From Glandiceps talaboti (taxonomy: Eukaryota > Hemichordata > Enteropneusta > Spengelidae): a DNA stretch of 64,000 nucleotides. Shown here piece after piece: positions 1 to 14,450 of the stretch; the stretch's first letter is position 1; each line of letters opens with the position of its first letter. The stretch covers positions 18,963,342 to 19,027,341 of the forward strand of contig NC_135549.1 of NCBI RefSeq assembly GCF_964340395.1, in the 5' to 3' direction. The notes beneath the pieces are model-generated. The model did no database searches and was not told the DNA's origin. It saw only the letters and a program-made list of their open reading frames with translations. A program made the position numbers and the translations under genes.

Positions 1-60
<60 letters not shown>
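1..60. repeat. (TCAA)n microsatellite
   Basis: Fifteen uninterrupted TCAA units run from the left edge. The array lies in the intron or 3' flank of the SLC22 gene, just past its last visible exon, and may continue outside the window. Confidence 0.95.
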
Positions 61-63
<3 letters not shown>

Positions 64-101
64 CTGTAATGAATTCCGTTCGCTAAACTTTATCGACTTA
101 C

Positions 102-3100
102 GTTCCAAATTCTTCACCCTCCTCGATTGTTCCTGGTAGTTTTCGGTTTCTTGTTTCTGGTAGGAAAAAAGCTGCCAACCCGGCAATTACTGATGTACCA
201 CCCATTATAACAAATGGTAACGGGGTCCAGTATACATCCAATAGCATTACATACGGTGAGATAATAACGCCAACACCTGCACTCATGGCAGACACACCCA
301 TACCTGCATTCCTAAGAATAAAATACCTCATAGTGATAAATATTGCAATTAATCTCCACTCACCATTATAATAACCCCAGGGATATACATCAATCATATA
401 TATTCAACAATCAAAAGACATATTAACCAGTCTAATTCATTACAACCAATAACAAGTAAACACAAGTAATAGACAGAGACGTTTTAATATAGGAAACACA
501 AGATACATATTCAGGCTAGACACAATGTAGTGTGTGCAAGCTGTTCATTTACAAATAATTTCACAACAGCTATAAACATTATACATTAATTAGGTTTCTT
601 TGCAATTTATTAATTTACAAACATGAACAGGGTCTATGTTTTCCTATGGAATTGTTCTCCAAGTAGGAAAACATAATAAGGTTAGTTTGATAATTAAATA
701 AATAGCCACTTTTTAATCCACACAGCTACTTTAAGATGGTTATGATATTACTCATTCAAAAATTTCGACAATAAAAACATACATTGTCCTTTAGTATTTT
801 TTCCCCGAACGTTAATCCCAATGGGGATCATCGTCGCAAACCACAGCCTCTTTTACGACACCGTCGAAACGTGTTTTAAGAACAGGACTGAGTGTAGCGG
901 AAGAAATAACAGCTCTGGATAAACTGATAAAGTTATTTCAATCATATAAAATACTCTACCATCGCACGTATTAAAAAAAATGCCATGGACAACTGAGATA
1001 TGTCCGACCCCTGGCGGCTTTTTTTGTTGATCTTTGAGAGTAGAAAACACATATACAATGACAATGTACCTCGCAATTTTGTAGTTACGGCGTGCGCATG
1101 CGTCAGGGCGTTCAAATATCGTTTATCCCGTGGGCGGGCAACAAAAATTAATCTCAGGTGATATTCCTGACAGACATTTTTAATCTAAAGATCCTAACAC
1201 TTATTGGCAGAATGATATTTCATTCGGACGCTTACATTCTAAACATCGAACCATTTACCGACAGCACAGTAACACACGTCCACAAGCAAGTCAACAAATG
1301 TAAGGTTTTACCTACCTGGCAACTGTAGGATAGATTTCCATTCCATATATAAAGACCATCGAATATGATACGGCAATACACATTTTGGCTACCATAGCTA
1401 TGGCTACAGAGACACCAGGAATCCCTGAACAAAGAAAATGTATTGAGATCTTGTCTAAGAGAAGTTTTATACTCTTGTGTGATAGTAGGTATATGTACGT
1501 GTTATCCTTTGATTACAGTGTACATTGATGAAGTGAGTCATTTTAAAGAAAGCTAATTGAACTATTAGCTTAACCGGCACCATGGCTAAGGGGTTAAAGC
1601 TCTGGACTAGTCGGGGGTTATTGAGTTCGATGTAACTGGAAGCAAGGGATTTATGTGACCAGCTCAAAACCAGGCCAGCTAGGGAGAGTGTTATACATAC
1701 TAGATAGGTAGGCTGTATCACTCAACCGTGTCTCACACACAAGACGAATTGCGAATGGGGGGGGGGGAGGGTTCTGTTGGAGCAATGACTTGAACAGATG
1801 CTGACGATTATACACACAGAGCCAATAGGTGTTATGCAGGGCCCGGGTGACTCCAGGACAGACTGTGAACTGGCTGGGAAAGTTTTGCAAGTTCCACGGC
1901 GACGTGAAAGAGAGCTTGTAATATGTCACGTGGTCCAAAAATTGAATGCAAATCTGTATTTGTATTACGGGAGCTATTATTCCTAGCACACAAAAGTTTT
2001 TGAAAAGGAGAAAGCTAAGCTGTAATTTTACATGATCAACAAGCTTACATGAAAAGGTATACACCATGATATTGATGTTATGTATGTAAATGTTTTAGGG
2101 AGTACTACAAGTTGACTTACGTTGAAGCTCACAGAGAATGAGTGCTACACCTGCAAAAAGTGACAGTCCACAAACTGACCAACGTCTATATAGGACATTC
2201 CTAAACCACAACATAATGACCAAAATACGACCAATGATCTCTACAAGTCCAGATAGGATGAAAGTTGTGTATGGGTTGTCTCCGATCTGGTCGGTGTTTA
2301 GAGAAATGCCGTAATATACGAAAGCACATGAAAACCTGAAACGGTAATTATATAAAACAAAGGTGTGAAGAATTGCATCGACTTAATATAAGCTTACATC
2401 CTGTTCTCAGATAGTTCAATTGTGTTTTCATTTACAAATTTAAAAGTAAAGCAGTCTTCTTTTAATTATTGATTTCGCAGAAACAGCAAATAGTACGTTT
2501 GCCATGATCTGACCACCTGCAATCTCGCATCCTACCCCGGCGCCATCAAACCAATCCATTGTGACTAAATGTGCTTCAGACGTCCTCGTTTTAACTGTAC
2601 TGAGATTGCTACGGTGAAGTCTATACTTACCAATTCAAACACATCAGTAATGTCCTGAGTCGTAACTTGGGAGGTTTTAGAAGGTCTAGTAATGTGTACC
2701 TATGCTCACCTTCCTGAAGAGAAAAGATTGAAGAATCTATTATACTGACAGTGACTCACGGCTTGCTTGATACACAATGTTTTACGACCTTGAACTTGCA
2801 ACATGAGTTTTGACCTCAGATTTAGTGTCAGAATAGCAGGTTTTAACATTAATAATTCAAAACCCGGAGGCAATGATCAAGCTCGAGCTCTGTCAGGTAA
2901 AAATAATATTTGTTAGCCTGGCGTTGCATTTGTAAGGAGAGTCTGTGCCTATTGCTGAATTTTGCTGCTTTTATATGTAATAAAGTTTGTAAGCTGATCA
3001 GCCATGATTGAGCAAGACGCATTAGTACAGAATCACATGAAAACTATTCGAATTTCTTTCTTGAAGTTTATGTCTTTCTAAATCATCTATGGTAATTACA

Positions 3101-6100
3101 ATGCATAGCCTAATGTAGAGCTTGATTAAAAACATTTACGAAATAGACTATAAGGTAATCATTTCATAACAAATTAACAGTAAAATGAAATCTCAAACCT
3201 GTGGTAGACCAACTTCTTTTTGAGATTTCAAGTGCACTTCCTTTTCTTCCTCAAATATGTTATCAGGCAAGTTGGTCTTATTAAACCTAGCAAAACGCTT
3301 CAAGATTTTCTCACATTTGTCATACTTGTGTTTTTGCATTAACCACATCGGGGATTCTGTGATGAGACTTTTGAAAACGAAAAAAGGATCAATTTTGGTA
3401 AATTTTAAATAATAGTATAACATAAATACAAAAACACTACTTAGTGTACATGTGCAGTATCTTATAACCTAATTCTCAAAATATGTCGCCGAACATACAC
3501 GTATGCTACATGCACAATTATGAAAATGAAGTAATAGATAACCACCGCAGCCTCAGTGTTTCTGGAATCGAATCCAGAAACACCGAGGCTATATACATTG
3601 TACAAAGAAGTGTTAGTATTTGTAACGATAAACATTTTATGCAAAACCAGTAAAATGACAGAACCCTATTCATGATGTGCGAGTGCATGTGTGGCGTATT
3701 TGCACGCCGGGTACTTGCATGCGATGTTCTCTGACGTACGACCGTATTCTTACGAGCTTGGTGAATGAAAGAGCGTAAGCATGATTCACAGTACACTCAC
3801 TAGTACTCCCACTAACAGTTCATGCCTTTGATATACAACAAATTTCGAAAAAAAGTACTACACTTTGTGCAAATTTAAATAGGTAATAAAAAGTCCACGT
3901 GATTCCGTGGACATGAAACGATCTTGCGCTCATTTGCATACAGATATGCAAATGAGCGCGATTTTACTGAAGGCTCCTTACATACATAGAACCACTTACA
4001 AGATAGAGGGCAGAAATATTGCCCATGAAATGCCAACAATCAGATGCATTTTGCGCCAATCTCCGTTCAATAACCATCCAATGACTCCTAGTAAGATGTA
4101 GGAAATACTGAATCCGATATGTATTAAAATAATAGTGATTGATCTAAACCTCATACCAATCATTTCCAGCACTGTTAAAATGAAAGAAAAGGGCATTATA
4201 AATGATGAAGGCATTACCTTGGAACATTGGTCTGTAAGATACATTATGCCATACCATTCTATGAGGCTGCGAGCAAGCAAAGTTTCGAGAAGCCGAAAAG
4301 GGCTGAACAACACAGACGTGTCTTAGAATGTACTTGGAACACTGGTATACCGTTGCATTGGTAAAATAAAGACATGTATGGCAAAAATCCAGGGATTTAC
4401 GAACGAACAATAACAATTAGTAACGACGACTACCACTACCACCTCATACAAAAAAAATGACATATTGAACTTACTCATCACTTGAGACGTTATGAAGAGA
4501 GAAATTGGAAAGACACCGAGGCAAAACTGTCCGATGATAAACATCGTGTAACTAGTTGAAAATGCTGTTCCGATCGCAAAGACAACAGAGATCGTTAAGG
4601 TCATAATATAAACGGGCTTCCTGCCATATCTACAGAGAAATAAAGAAAAAAACTCAGAGCAATATATTGAGTTCTTAATAAAGCTATCGACCTGTGTGTG
4701 CATCCGACACATAAACATTATGAATGACACCATTACATAACAGAGTTGATAAGATTGTAAACCAATCACGTGACTCAGTAAATCTTAAAATAGTTCATCC
4801 ACAAGTTGAATTATGTATGAACAAGTGGAAGGATTGGTAAATATGTGTCTGGTACACATCAATCGACGAATCGACCAGTTAGTTATCTGTCAAGGAAATC
4901 TGTCAAGGAAACATGCAGTCACTTCATTATTAATCAAATAACCATCATGCAACCAACCATTTAGCATCCAAACAAACCGATTAGAAGTTTAGTTATTAGT
5001 AATGTTATGTGTTACCAGGTTATCGAATGGGTGAACATTTTTCTCGTACGCATCCATCGATGAATCACCCAACTAATTACTTAATTAACTAACTATGCAA
5101 GCACGCAATCAATAACAAAATAAGTAAATTACATAGATAAATAAACCAATAAATAAATAAATAAATAAATTAATTAATTAATTAACCCACACATCGTAAC
5201 CTAGCAACCACACCCCCTCCCCTTGGCCATACTGGTAAAATATACAATGGACTATTTATATTCAGAATGTAGAGATCTTTGACACTTCTTACATGTCTGA
5301 TAATTGTCCAAAAATGACACTACCAACTAAGTTACCAACTGGTAGAATGGATTTTGACAGTTGCTTCATCCAGTCCTTGTGACAAACCAGGTCATACTGT
5401 CAAGATAAAAAGACAACATGAAGCGTAGACTGACATTCAACAGACACTTCTTCAGATTTGATTTTTTCTGCAAGTTGTGAATTAAATGAGCAAGATAAGT
5501 TATCAAGTTTCGGAAAATAAAAAATAATAATGTGAATGAATGAATGAATGAATGAATGAATGAATGAATGAATGAATGAATGAATGAATGAATGAATTGG
5601 TAATACATAAGGAATAGAAAGGCATTTGGCACGAAATAAGAATGGCAGACAATACAATTACACTTACTAGAAGGTAGTATTACGAGTATATGGTTATTGC
5701 AGTACCATGTTACGAAAGGTAAAACAATACAATAGTAAAAAAAAGACGTCGATTTATATTGAATATAAATAAGCTTGATGTTTAAACTTGCATGAGCTGC
5801 AACTGGGATATTTGGTTTTTTTTTATCAAACAACACCAAAGATATGTTAGCTAAAAATTGTTCAGTTACTCATATGAGGACGTTGTACCTGTTAATGAAA
5901 GATTTTATCCGTTGATCGTGTAGTGACAGGATCACATCTTGAGCAAAAGCTGTGTTAATCCGGCACCCTGGTGGTTTTGCTTGCCTCGACACTCATATTT
6001 ATATATATCAAATTCGAGGCACCAGGTAGGTCTTACACATTCACACTGTCACGTATTGTTTGACAGCGTTATTCGTGAATTGTTGCGTTTTATTTGTGCA

Positions 6101-7502
6101 TATCCAATGTGTGCTGATCGATGGGAGACACTGATGTTTGGGTCAGTATCGCACATTGCATATTCATTACGTTTACTTTATACCATGTTATGTGCACTAC
6201 ACACGTTTACCTATATATAATTCAATACACACCATAGTGTATAAAATGATATGAGTAAGTCACTATATCTAACTGCACAGTTTCAAAACTAGTTAAGTTG
6301 CACCCAGTGAAGCATTGAATTTTAAATTTTCTACCATTTCCAAAACACAATGGCATCAGTATATCTTAGGTAGCTATGAAAATACCCAAATCATAGACAT
6401 TGGCTCCAACGTCTATGCCCAAATTTATCAACAGGTACTTGTAATAAGATTCCAATGGTACACAATCGTCATACCATGATCAGACGTAATGTCAGTCTTT
6501 GGGGGAAAAGCAATTGGAGTGGTATTAATTCATTCATTCACAAACAGTTTAGACAGTCATTTGACAGACTATAAACACATAGCAAACATGAACTTGGACA
6601 CTGTTTGAATTGTGGCCTTTTCCCTAAACTGTACATATACAGCATTTGATAAACGCTTTTTTTGAAACTCTATTGATTATTTATACCATGGTGAAAGTGC
6701 ACTGTTTGACTCAGGACTGAACTATGGACTGTATTATGTATGAACTTTAATATATGTACTTTGCATATATAGTGAAAATAGCCCCCAAAACTGTATTAGT
6801 AACTGTATACATTCTCAGTCTATTAGACGTTTGACTTACATTTTTGGTAGGCTCTTAGCCTTCTTAGCTGTAATTGATGTGATATGATATATGTGATATG
6901 ATATATGATATGATATGTTATTATATATGATATGATATGATATGATATGATATGATATGATATGATATGATATGATATATAATATGATATGATTGTACAC
7001 AGTGTACAAAAATAGTAATGACGGCAAGAAGTGCGAATGAATTAATAGTAAAACTTCTGACCTCTCCCTCCATCCTGATTTTATCTTATTCTTGTTTGAT
7101 ACATCTGTAATCCAGTCTTACCTCAAAAACAACAGTGTTTTCATACCAAGTCTTGTCGTAAACCCATCCATGATCACAACTTAGTGTAGTGTCGCTACGG
7201 GGGAAACAAACGTCGGCAGATACTGATTGTGACACGTTCACGTCGTATCTCTTGCATTTGTTCCAGACAATATTATTGCCATTAGTGATATACGGAATCG
7301 TACAATTCTTTACTGGGGAGACATCGGTATATGTTTGGTTGTTGAATACTCTACAGTAGTGGTCAGCTGATGCACTGTAGAAGGTGTTGCCTAACATGTA
7401 GAAGGAATTACTGCCCCCAACGATGAGGAAGAGGATACATTGAAGTTTTTGGTATCTTCCAAAATTTCCGACAGTTGCAATAACCTCCTCGAACTGTTTC
7501 AT
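102..7502 (-). CDS. SLC22-family organic ion transporter (3' end truncated)
   Basis: Plasma-membrane major-facilitator carrier of the organic cation/anion/zwitterion (SLC22) family. Nine exons, all with consistent phases: 7502-7122, 5396-5293, 4629-4475, 4171-4000, 3367-3199, 2713-2631, 2335-2121, 1424-1316, 311-102, giving about 532 codons. Seen: an N-terminal helix (about residues 20-40) after GNFGRYQ; a long extracellular loop with Cys pairs and three N-glycosylation sequons (NQT, NCT, NVS); the MFS/SLC22 signature GQLSDIYGRKP around residues 157-167; the PESP-type motif as TESPMWL at the start of exon 5; EIYPTVARN near the eleventh helix; and a C-terminal PETRNRKLPGTIEEGEEFG. The last exon ends in phase 2 at a good donor (gtaagt), so a short final exon lies before position 1. 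The start ATG at 7500-7502 is the first in frame after a tttcctacag acceptor. Substrate cannot be predicted; cation, carnitine or anion subtypes are all possible. Confidence 0.93.
1573..1640 (+). repeat. tRNA-derived SINE-like head
   Basis: Around 1580-1590 the sequence TGGCTAAGGGGTTAAAG resembles a Pol III A box, and GAGTTCGATGT at 1622-1632 resembles a B box about 43 bases later, the spacing of a tRNA. The match is degraded and there is no good cloverleaf, so this is better read as the head of an old tRNA-derived SINE in an SLC22 intron. Its body may run toward 1900. Confidence 0.45.
3550..3589. repeat. hairpin, 17-bp arms
   Basis: Left arm gcctcagtgtttctgga and right arm tccagaaacaccgaggc pair with one mismatch around a 6-base loop. 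It lies in the intron after SLC22 exon 4 and is probably a remnant of a fold-back element. Confidence 0.7.
3666..3960. repeat. interspersed repeat, copy 1 (related to 28190 and 38465)
   Basis: Shares blocks such as cgagtgcatgtgtggc and a 'cgatc...ctcatttgcat' stretch with 28190-28497 and 38465-38730. Its right part holds a 15-bp-arm hairpin at 3926-3959 (gcgctcatttgcata / tatgcaaatgagcgc) and a second small hairpin at about 3892-3911. The family is unnamed here. All three copies lie in introns. Confidence 0.55.
5533..5597. repeat. (GAAT)n microsatellite
   Basis: About sixteen tandem TGAA/GAAT units in the first SLC22 coding intron. Frames through it give artificial polypeptides such as SFIHSFIH. 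Confidence 0.95.
6875..6995. repeat. (ATGAT)n pentanucleotide repeat
   Basis: Imperfect then regular tgatatgata units, about 120 bases, in the first SLC22 coding intron. Any frame through it is non-coding. Confidence 0.9.
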
Positions 7503-7505
7503 AAC

Positions 7506-8573
7506 GTCAAGCTGCTGTAGGAAAGTAAAGAAACATCATCCTACATACAGTAATGTCGTTGTTGTATGTATGTATGTATGTATGTATGTATGTATGTATG
7601 TATGTATGTATGTATGTATGTATGTATGTATGTATGTGTGTGTGTGTGTGTATGTCTGTCTGTCTGTCCGTCCGTCCGTCCGTCTGTCTGTGTTTGTCTC
7701 TGTGTATCTATGTCTCTCTGTCTGTCTGTAATGGTAAAGGCTAAAATTGATCAGGTTTTGGAATTCGCCATGAATATTACTGAGCTATTTACATAATAAA
7801 TGGTTTTCGGTAATTAGACCATATCTTTAAGAATACATGTTTCAAATTCAATATGACTTGGTCCATACATTAATTTCAGTAATTAGACTATATCTTAAAA
7901 AGCACTCTTCAAATTCGATGAAAGTTGATACTCACTTCAAACAAAACTAATCGCATATGTTATGTTGCATTCCAACAACTATTGTGTGTACAGTGTAGAA
8001 ACGAAAATTTAAAGACTTTGCCCTGATGAAGGCATCTATATATATAGATGCCTTCATCAGGGCAAAGTCTTTAAATTTTCGTTTCTACACTGTACACACA
8101 ATAGTTGTTGGAATGCAACATAACATATGCGATTAGTTTTGTTTGAAGTGAGTATCAACTTTCATCGAATTTGAAGAGTGCTTTTTAAGATATAGTCTAA
8201 TTACTGAAATTAATGTATGGACCAAGTCATATTGAATTTGAAACATGTATTCTTAAAGATATGGTCTAATTACCGAAAACCATTTATTATGTAAATAGCT
8301 CAGTAATATTCATGGCGAATTCCAAAACCTGATCAATTTTAGCCTTTACCATTACAGACAGACAGAGAGACATAGATACACAGAGACAAACACAGACAGA
8401 CGGACGGACGGACGGACAGACAGACAGACATACACACACACACATACATACATACATACATACATACATACATACATACATACATACATACATACATACA
8501 TACATACATACATACAACAACGACATTACTGTATGTAGGATGATGTTTCTTTACTTTCCTACAGCAGCTTGAC
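7506..8573. repeat. near-perfect 1.07-kb palindrome
   Basis: The left arm 7506-8041 and right arm 8042-8573 are reverse complements along their whole length, with no spacer. I compared them base by base in the unique parts and saw no substitution. The only difference noted is two TG units in the inner TG run, which accounts for 536 versus 532 bases. Each arm holds, from outside in, a splice-acceptor-like tttcctacag, (GTAT)n, (GT)n, (CTGT/CCGT)n, then unique DNA with two 'ggtaattag..atatctta' units like those in 10000-10470, and a centre of ggcatctata/tatagatgcc. The outer left end touches SLC22 exon 1, three to four bases before the ATG. Confidence 0.95.
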
Positions 8574-9688
8574 TCGCAATCTGAACTATTTTTCAGATCG
8601 AGTATAATCCGATTAGACAGGCGCTAATGGGAAAGTACAGAAACGTCCACCTCATCAGCATAAAAGTACAGAATTGAACTCAATCTGAACTATAGTACGG
8701 AAAGTGTCGTAAACTGTACTATTTTTTCTACTAGTATGATGTATCCTGTCAAGGTTGAAAAGAAGTGTTTTTCTTCCTTATGCAAGGAGTCAAGTTGCAA
8801 AATTGATGCTGTAAATGTCTTGATATTTTAACTATTTCCTTAATCCTCATATAATAGTGCATACTATGTTTTAAAACAACGTCAACGTGTTCACTGTCCG
8901 GCATAATCGAGATAATCGTACTTGAACTGCCCCCGAGCTAATATCAGGCTAATGTCATAGAATGGGGTCATCAACTTGAATATGTGTATGTCTGTCATCG
9001 ATGTGCACTCAACCTTTGATATAGGACAGACATATACTGCTAACAATATAAAATTTGGAAAGGTGAGATTGACTGTCAATTTCATGAATAAAACATGTAT
9101 CTATCAAATTAGAAGGACCGTTATAAACGTGGAAGTATTGTTTGGTATCAAGTGAAAGTGGCAAACAAGTCAAGGTTAAACATCGGCTGCAATGGAAAGC
9201 AGTAGGGTTCGAAGACCTTTTACAAATATACCTACTAGTTATCTCTTCTAAGTAGACCTCACTGTGCCCGTTATCCTACAGCTGTCAAGTTCACTTCGTA
9301 TATGTTCAATGTCCCGAGTAATAAAACCATGACTGTCGTACGTCATACGTCAACGCATAGAGGTCAGGATTGGTGCATGATCATGAGTGCATGTGGAAGT
9401 TTTCTCGAAAGAGCCAACTGTAACACGAGAACACAGTGGTCTACTTTATAATTGTGTTTTCAAGGACAGTGACCTTATTTACTGCATTGATATAGAGACG
9501 TGTGCAGAGGACATTCTGACTTCATAAGTCACAACTGGTACCATTCTCGTTCGTTCTCGGAGCACATACTTCTAGAGAGTGATTACCATTATCATGATTA
9601 TGGTACGCTGCGAAATAGATATAGCTATGTGAAGCCCGCCCTCACACAACAGAAATGTACTATGTTTAGATTGTAGCCGCCATTTTTA
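8574..9688. other. gap with no recognised gene
   Basis: Presumed 5' flank or 5' untranslated intron of SLC22. The only open frames are short and unsupported. It ends at the terminal repeat of the 9689 element. Confidence 0.5.
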
Positions 9689-10606
<918 letters not shown>

Positions 10607-12270
10607 CATTCAGTTTAAATCTGGTCGTTTACAGTTTGTTTAAGCTGTACGGACACTGTTCCAGTGAAACCAGCAGGTTTCCTGTCTGTTTGCTAAATTA
10701 CTATTCAGTAGTTTTCAGTGGAGTCTTGCCAAAGAAGTAAGAGCTCTTTATTTTTGTTTTGAAGCCATTTCATACACTGTAACTTGCTATTTTGAACATA
10801 TTGCTAACTACCCAGCAAAACCATGTGACTTGATACTTTAGTGAGATACGCCTCTTACACGTGATGTTGTTCATCATACAGTATATCAATATGAACAATC
10901 GCCGTTAAGTACTGTTAGAAACTGTGCCAAATTAGTGAACTTAGACAGCATACTTTAGGATATTAATGAGAACTCTAAATATGGATCAGTTTACCGTTTG
11001 TAATGAAGACATTATCAGTATTTGAATACAACGAGTAACTCGGCTATAAATAGAACTTGAAATCAAACACAAGTGTACCTGTTACTTTGCAAACTCGTAA
11101 TTCCGTGACTACGTTGTATTTATGTATCTTGAAAGATATTCTATAGCCATACATATTTGCTATGTAGTTATGGACACTTATGGATGGCCATACTAGTTTA
11201 TGCATATGTTATGCAAATGTTCATGTTCCTATGAACAGAAACTTACTGCCTGTATATTATACTTGTTACTATTTACAGATCGAATAAAAACCTTTTATAC
11301 GGTTTTCAAGACTCCTCTGCCTGTCATTTGATTCACTTTCCTTGAGGGTCACACCATAGAAAATCGAAAGTCTAGGAAGATGAAATTACACGAGACACTC
11401 CGTAAATTAAAATATCAGACGATGTTATGTCTACTACAAGTCGAATGTTCAAGTTGTTGACTTAGTAAATTTGTTAGAAAATTGAAATTGCCTCAAAATT
11501 ATTTTAGATCCCTAGTTTATTTCATTCATCATTAAAATTTTCCAGGGTTAAAGCTGTTAGACACTGGAATTATTTATAGTCAACCTCAAAAATCCTTTTT
11601 TTTTCTTTTCTTGTGTGCATTTCCCAGTCATTATTTTTCTGAGATTTTGTGTAATTTTTCATAACAGTAGATTTTTTAAATAAAATGGTGACTATGGTAC
11701 AAAAGTACAATATCTTACCAACTTTCTGTGTAAAATGTGAGACATCATATGAAACCACTAACCGCTTTATTACATCGCTAAAACAAAACTGCATAGTGAA
11801 GAGCTGAACAACTTCTACATGTTACCAAAATAAAAAAATAAAAAGAACAGCGGAGCTATTCTGACCGATAGGTCACTTGTTAAAATTTGATGTAGACACT
11901 GGACATACGTACACAGAAAAGACACAGCGAGAGAGGGGTGAAAAAGGAGACACGAGAAACATCAGTGGAAAGCGGGATGGTCACTGAAAACACTGGACAT
12001 CGCGTAGACGTCTACTGACTGCTCGAGCGCTCTCTTCAACGTTGGAAGCGGCATCTTCTGATGTTCATAAATGCTTAGCATTTGACAGTTAATGTCAACA
12101 ATTTACTCTGTTGGACAGATCAGAAGTTAGTGTGTCTTAAACACCACACGAAATTGTAACAGTGTGTAAAGCAGGATGCTTTGAAGACCTCACCTCCGAC
12201 TAACGCATCTTTTGATGTGTTCTGTGTTAGAGTAAATTGTAGCATAAAACGTCAAATGCTAAGGTCTTAT
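10607..12270. other. intergenic, nothing recognised
   Basis: No coding exon, RNA gene or clear repeat was recognised. Runs of AT-rich DNA and scattered short ORFs only. Confidence 0.5.
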
Positions 12271-12276
12271 GACCAG

Positions 12277-12343
12277 GATTCAGTGTGTCTCAAACAAGGA
12301 TTGTGTGTGTCTCAAACAAGAATTGTGTGTGTCTCAAACACCC
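12277..12343. repeat. short minisatellite, three units
   Basis: Three tandem units built on gtgtgtctcaaacaag (about 24-27 bases each), bracketed by two copies of caaatgctaaggt.tta at about 12254 and 12342. Confidence 0.7.
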
Positions 12344-12749
12344 AAATGCTAAGGTTTTATGACAAAAAGTGTAAATCGTAATTTCACACAGTATATCTTT
12401 ATTTCTGTGTTATGCCGTCAATATTGCTAACGGTTGCAGGCTTTTACATGTAATATTTAACAGAAAACTTGTGAAGGCCTGTAATTTTCTTCACATTCCC
12501 ACACCAGTTTGTTTATGTATGTACATGTAGCACCCTCCTTGCGCGTGACATGTTGTAATGTAGTCGGGCTCAGCCCTTCGAAATTTGGGATCGTAATTGG
12601 GTCTTGTAATCGGCACAGATCTTCTGACATACATGTTAAGCTTTTATGACCACTCAGTTTGTGACTTGTTGCATATTTTATTTGGACTTGGAGTAACAAA
12701 ATATTTGGTATTTTGATAGCAAACCTATTCGTTTGTACTAGGTGTATGT

Positions 12750-14020
12750 CAGATGTATTTTTTTACTAAAACATGGCATTTGTAATGTAAGCATGTTTTA
12801 TGTTTCCATGGAAGCCACTCTCCAATTTTAGATAATCTTAGATAATCTGTCTTACAATGGAACACTGGTCTAAGACGCCATGTGGAACGTTTGATGTTCG
12901 TTCGAACCTTACAATCTTGCTGTGTTGAACTCAGGAGTTGGTCGGAAATAAAAACAGGGTTTTTTTCTGATGTCGGGAGCTGCAAATTAGGGTCGGTCGG
13001 GAGATGAGAAACAGAAAAATAAAAAGGGCCGCCCTAAAATATAATAAAAGTAATTTCAAAATTGCATGCAAGCTTCACGACTGAGAAATTCTGGATAATA
13101 ATATTGATATTCCTGTAACAATCAATGTAGTGATACTGTGATCGATCCCAACTATATTGTGTCCTTATCGTTTGAATTTGGCATGTGTCACTGGGACCCG
13201 GAGTTGAGTTGGAGAGAGATCAGTTGAGTTGGAGAATTTAAAAGCAGACGATATTTTGTTGGATAAAATCCAAGTACAAACAATAATATACAGTATGAAG
13301 TCGATCATGTCAACTTATACTCAAATGTGTGTGTACACTTACTTTGAAGATTTTGTGATAAAAGACTGAACCAAGCTGTGTAAATGGAATTGTCAAGGAC
13401 TGTTGGTATTTTAGGTATTTACAATTTATTCTGGTGATTTTAGAGTTTTAGAATTGCATAGGTTTGATACAGATAATTTCAAAACTCATGAAACCTTCTT
13501 ACAACATATATCACCAACCCATACATTCAAACTGCAATGATGGTTTTTCCTAAAGTGTTTTATGTCTAATTTTTCAAAAAATCACATAATATGGTTATTT
13601 TGGATACCATGGCAACTGATGTTCATTAAATGACCACTTTTTTGAATTCAGCATGACAAACTACCCTTGGTAGTGGGGTCAATGTGCAAATAAAAAGATA
13701 TTTATCAGATTTATAATGTTATTTGTGAGATGTATGTGTATGTAATGAAAATAAACCATTATTTTCACGTCTACCTTATGTTTCCATGGAAACAGCCATC
13801 CAATTTTATACAATTTATGTTACACCAGGTAGCACTAACTCATACATGTCTAATACAAGGACATTTTTTCACTGTATTATCCTTTTTTTCAATGTTTTAT
13901 GTCAAATTTTGGAAAAATGATTAACATATTATGGTGATTTTGGTTACCATGGCAACAGATGTTTTTTGAACTCGGCATACAAAACTACCCCAGGTAGGGT
14001 GGTTAATATTCGAATAAACC
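12750..14020. repeat. diverged ~340-bp tandem repeat
   Basis: Blocks around 'taccatggcaac' recur at about 13605 and 13944 with matching flanks (ttatgtc...ttttgg before; gaact/gaatt...aaactacc after). The block 'ttatgtttccatgga' recurs at about 12800 and 13777. These are old tandem or interspersed copies in intergenic DNA with no coding potential. Confidence 0.6.
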
Positions 14021-14104
14021 CGATTATTATAATTATTATGATTATTATGTACTATTATTATAATTATCATTATTAATTATATCAATATGACTTGAAATGG
14101 TTTA

Positions 14105-14450
14105 AACTTTTGAAACCATAAAATTAGTGATACTTTTATGATATAACTAAGTCGTGTTTTACTTCTGAATGGTGCTCTAAATGGCCTCCAAAGGGGGTTT
14201 ATTTTTCAAAAAGCTCTTACCATGGGAGGTGCGACACTCCCTCCCAAACCCTCCCCCACACCTACATGTACATAGCATGGCGGGGGCACAACTTGAAATG
14301 ATTTAAAACCTAAACTTAGTGATACTTTTATGATATAACTAAGTTGTGTTTTACTTCGAATGGTGCTCTAAATGGCCTCCAAAAGGTGTTCATTTTTCAA
14401 AAAACTCTTACCATGGGAGGGGGACACCCCACCAGGCTCCCAACCCCAAA
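14105..14450. repeat. ~191-bp tandem duplication
   Basis: gatacttttatgatataact starts at about 14129 and again at about 14320. Both are followed by the same blocks (gaatggtgctctaaatggcc, cttaccatgggagg). Identity is high, so the duplication is fairly recent. Confidence 0.8.

Noticed and set aside
7563-7796. Open frames with MYVCMYVC repeats inside the palindrome
   Set aside because: They are (GTAT)n and (CTGT)n microsatellites read as codons; the same frame appears inverted in the other arm.
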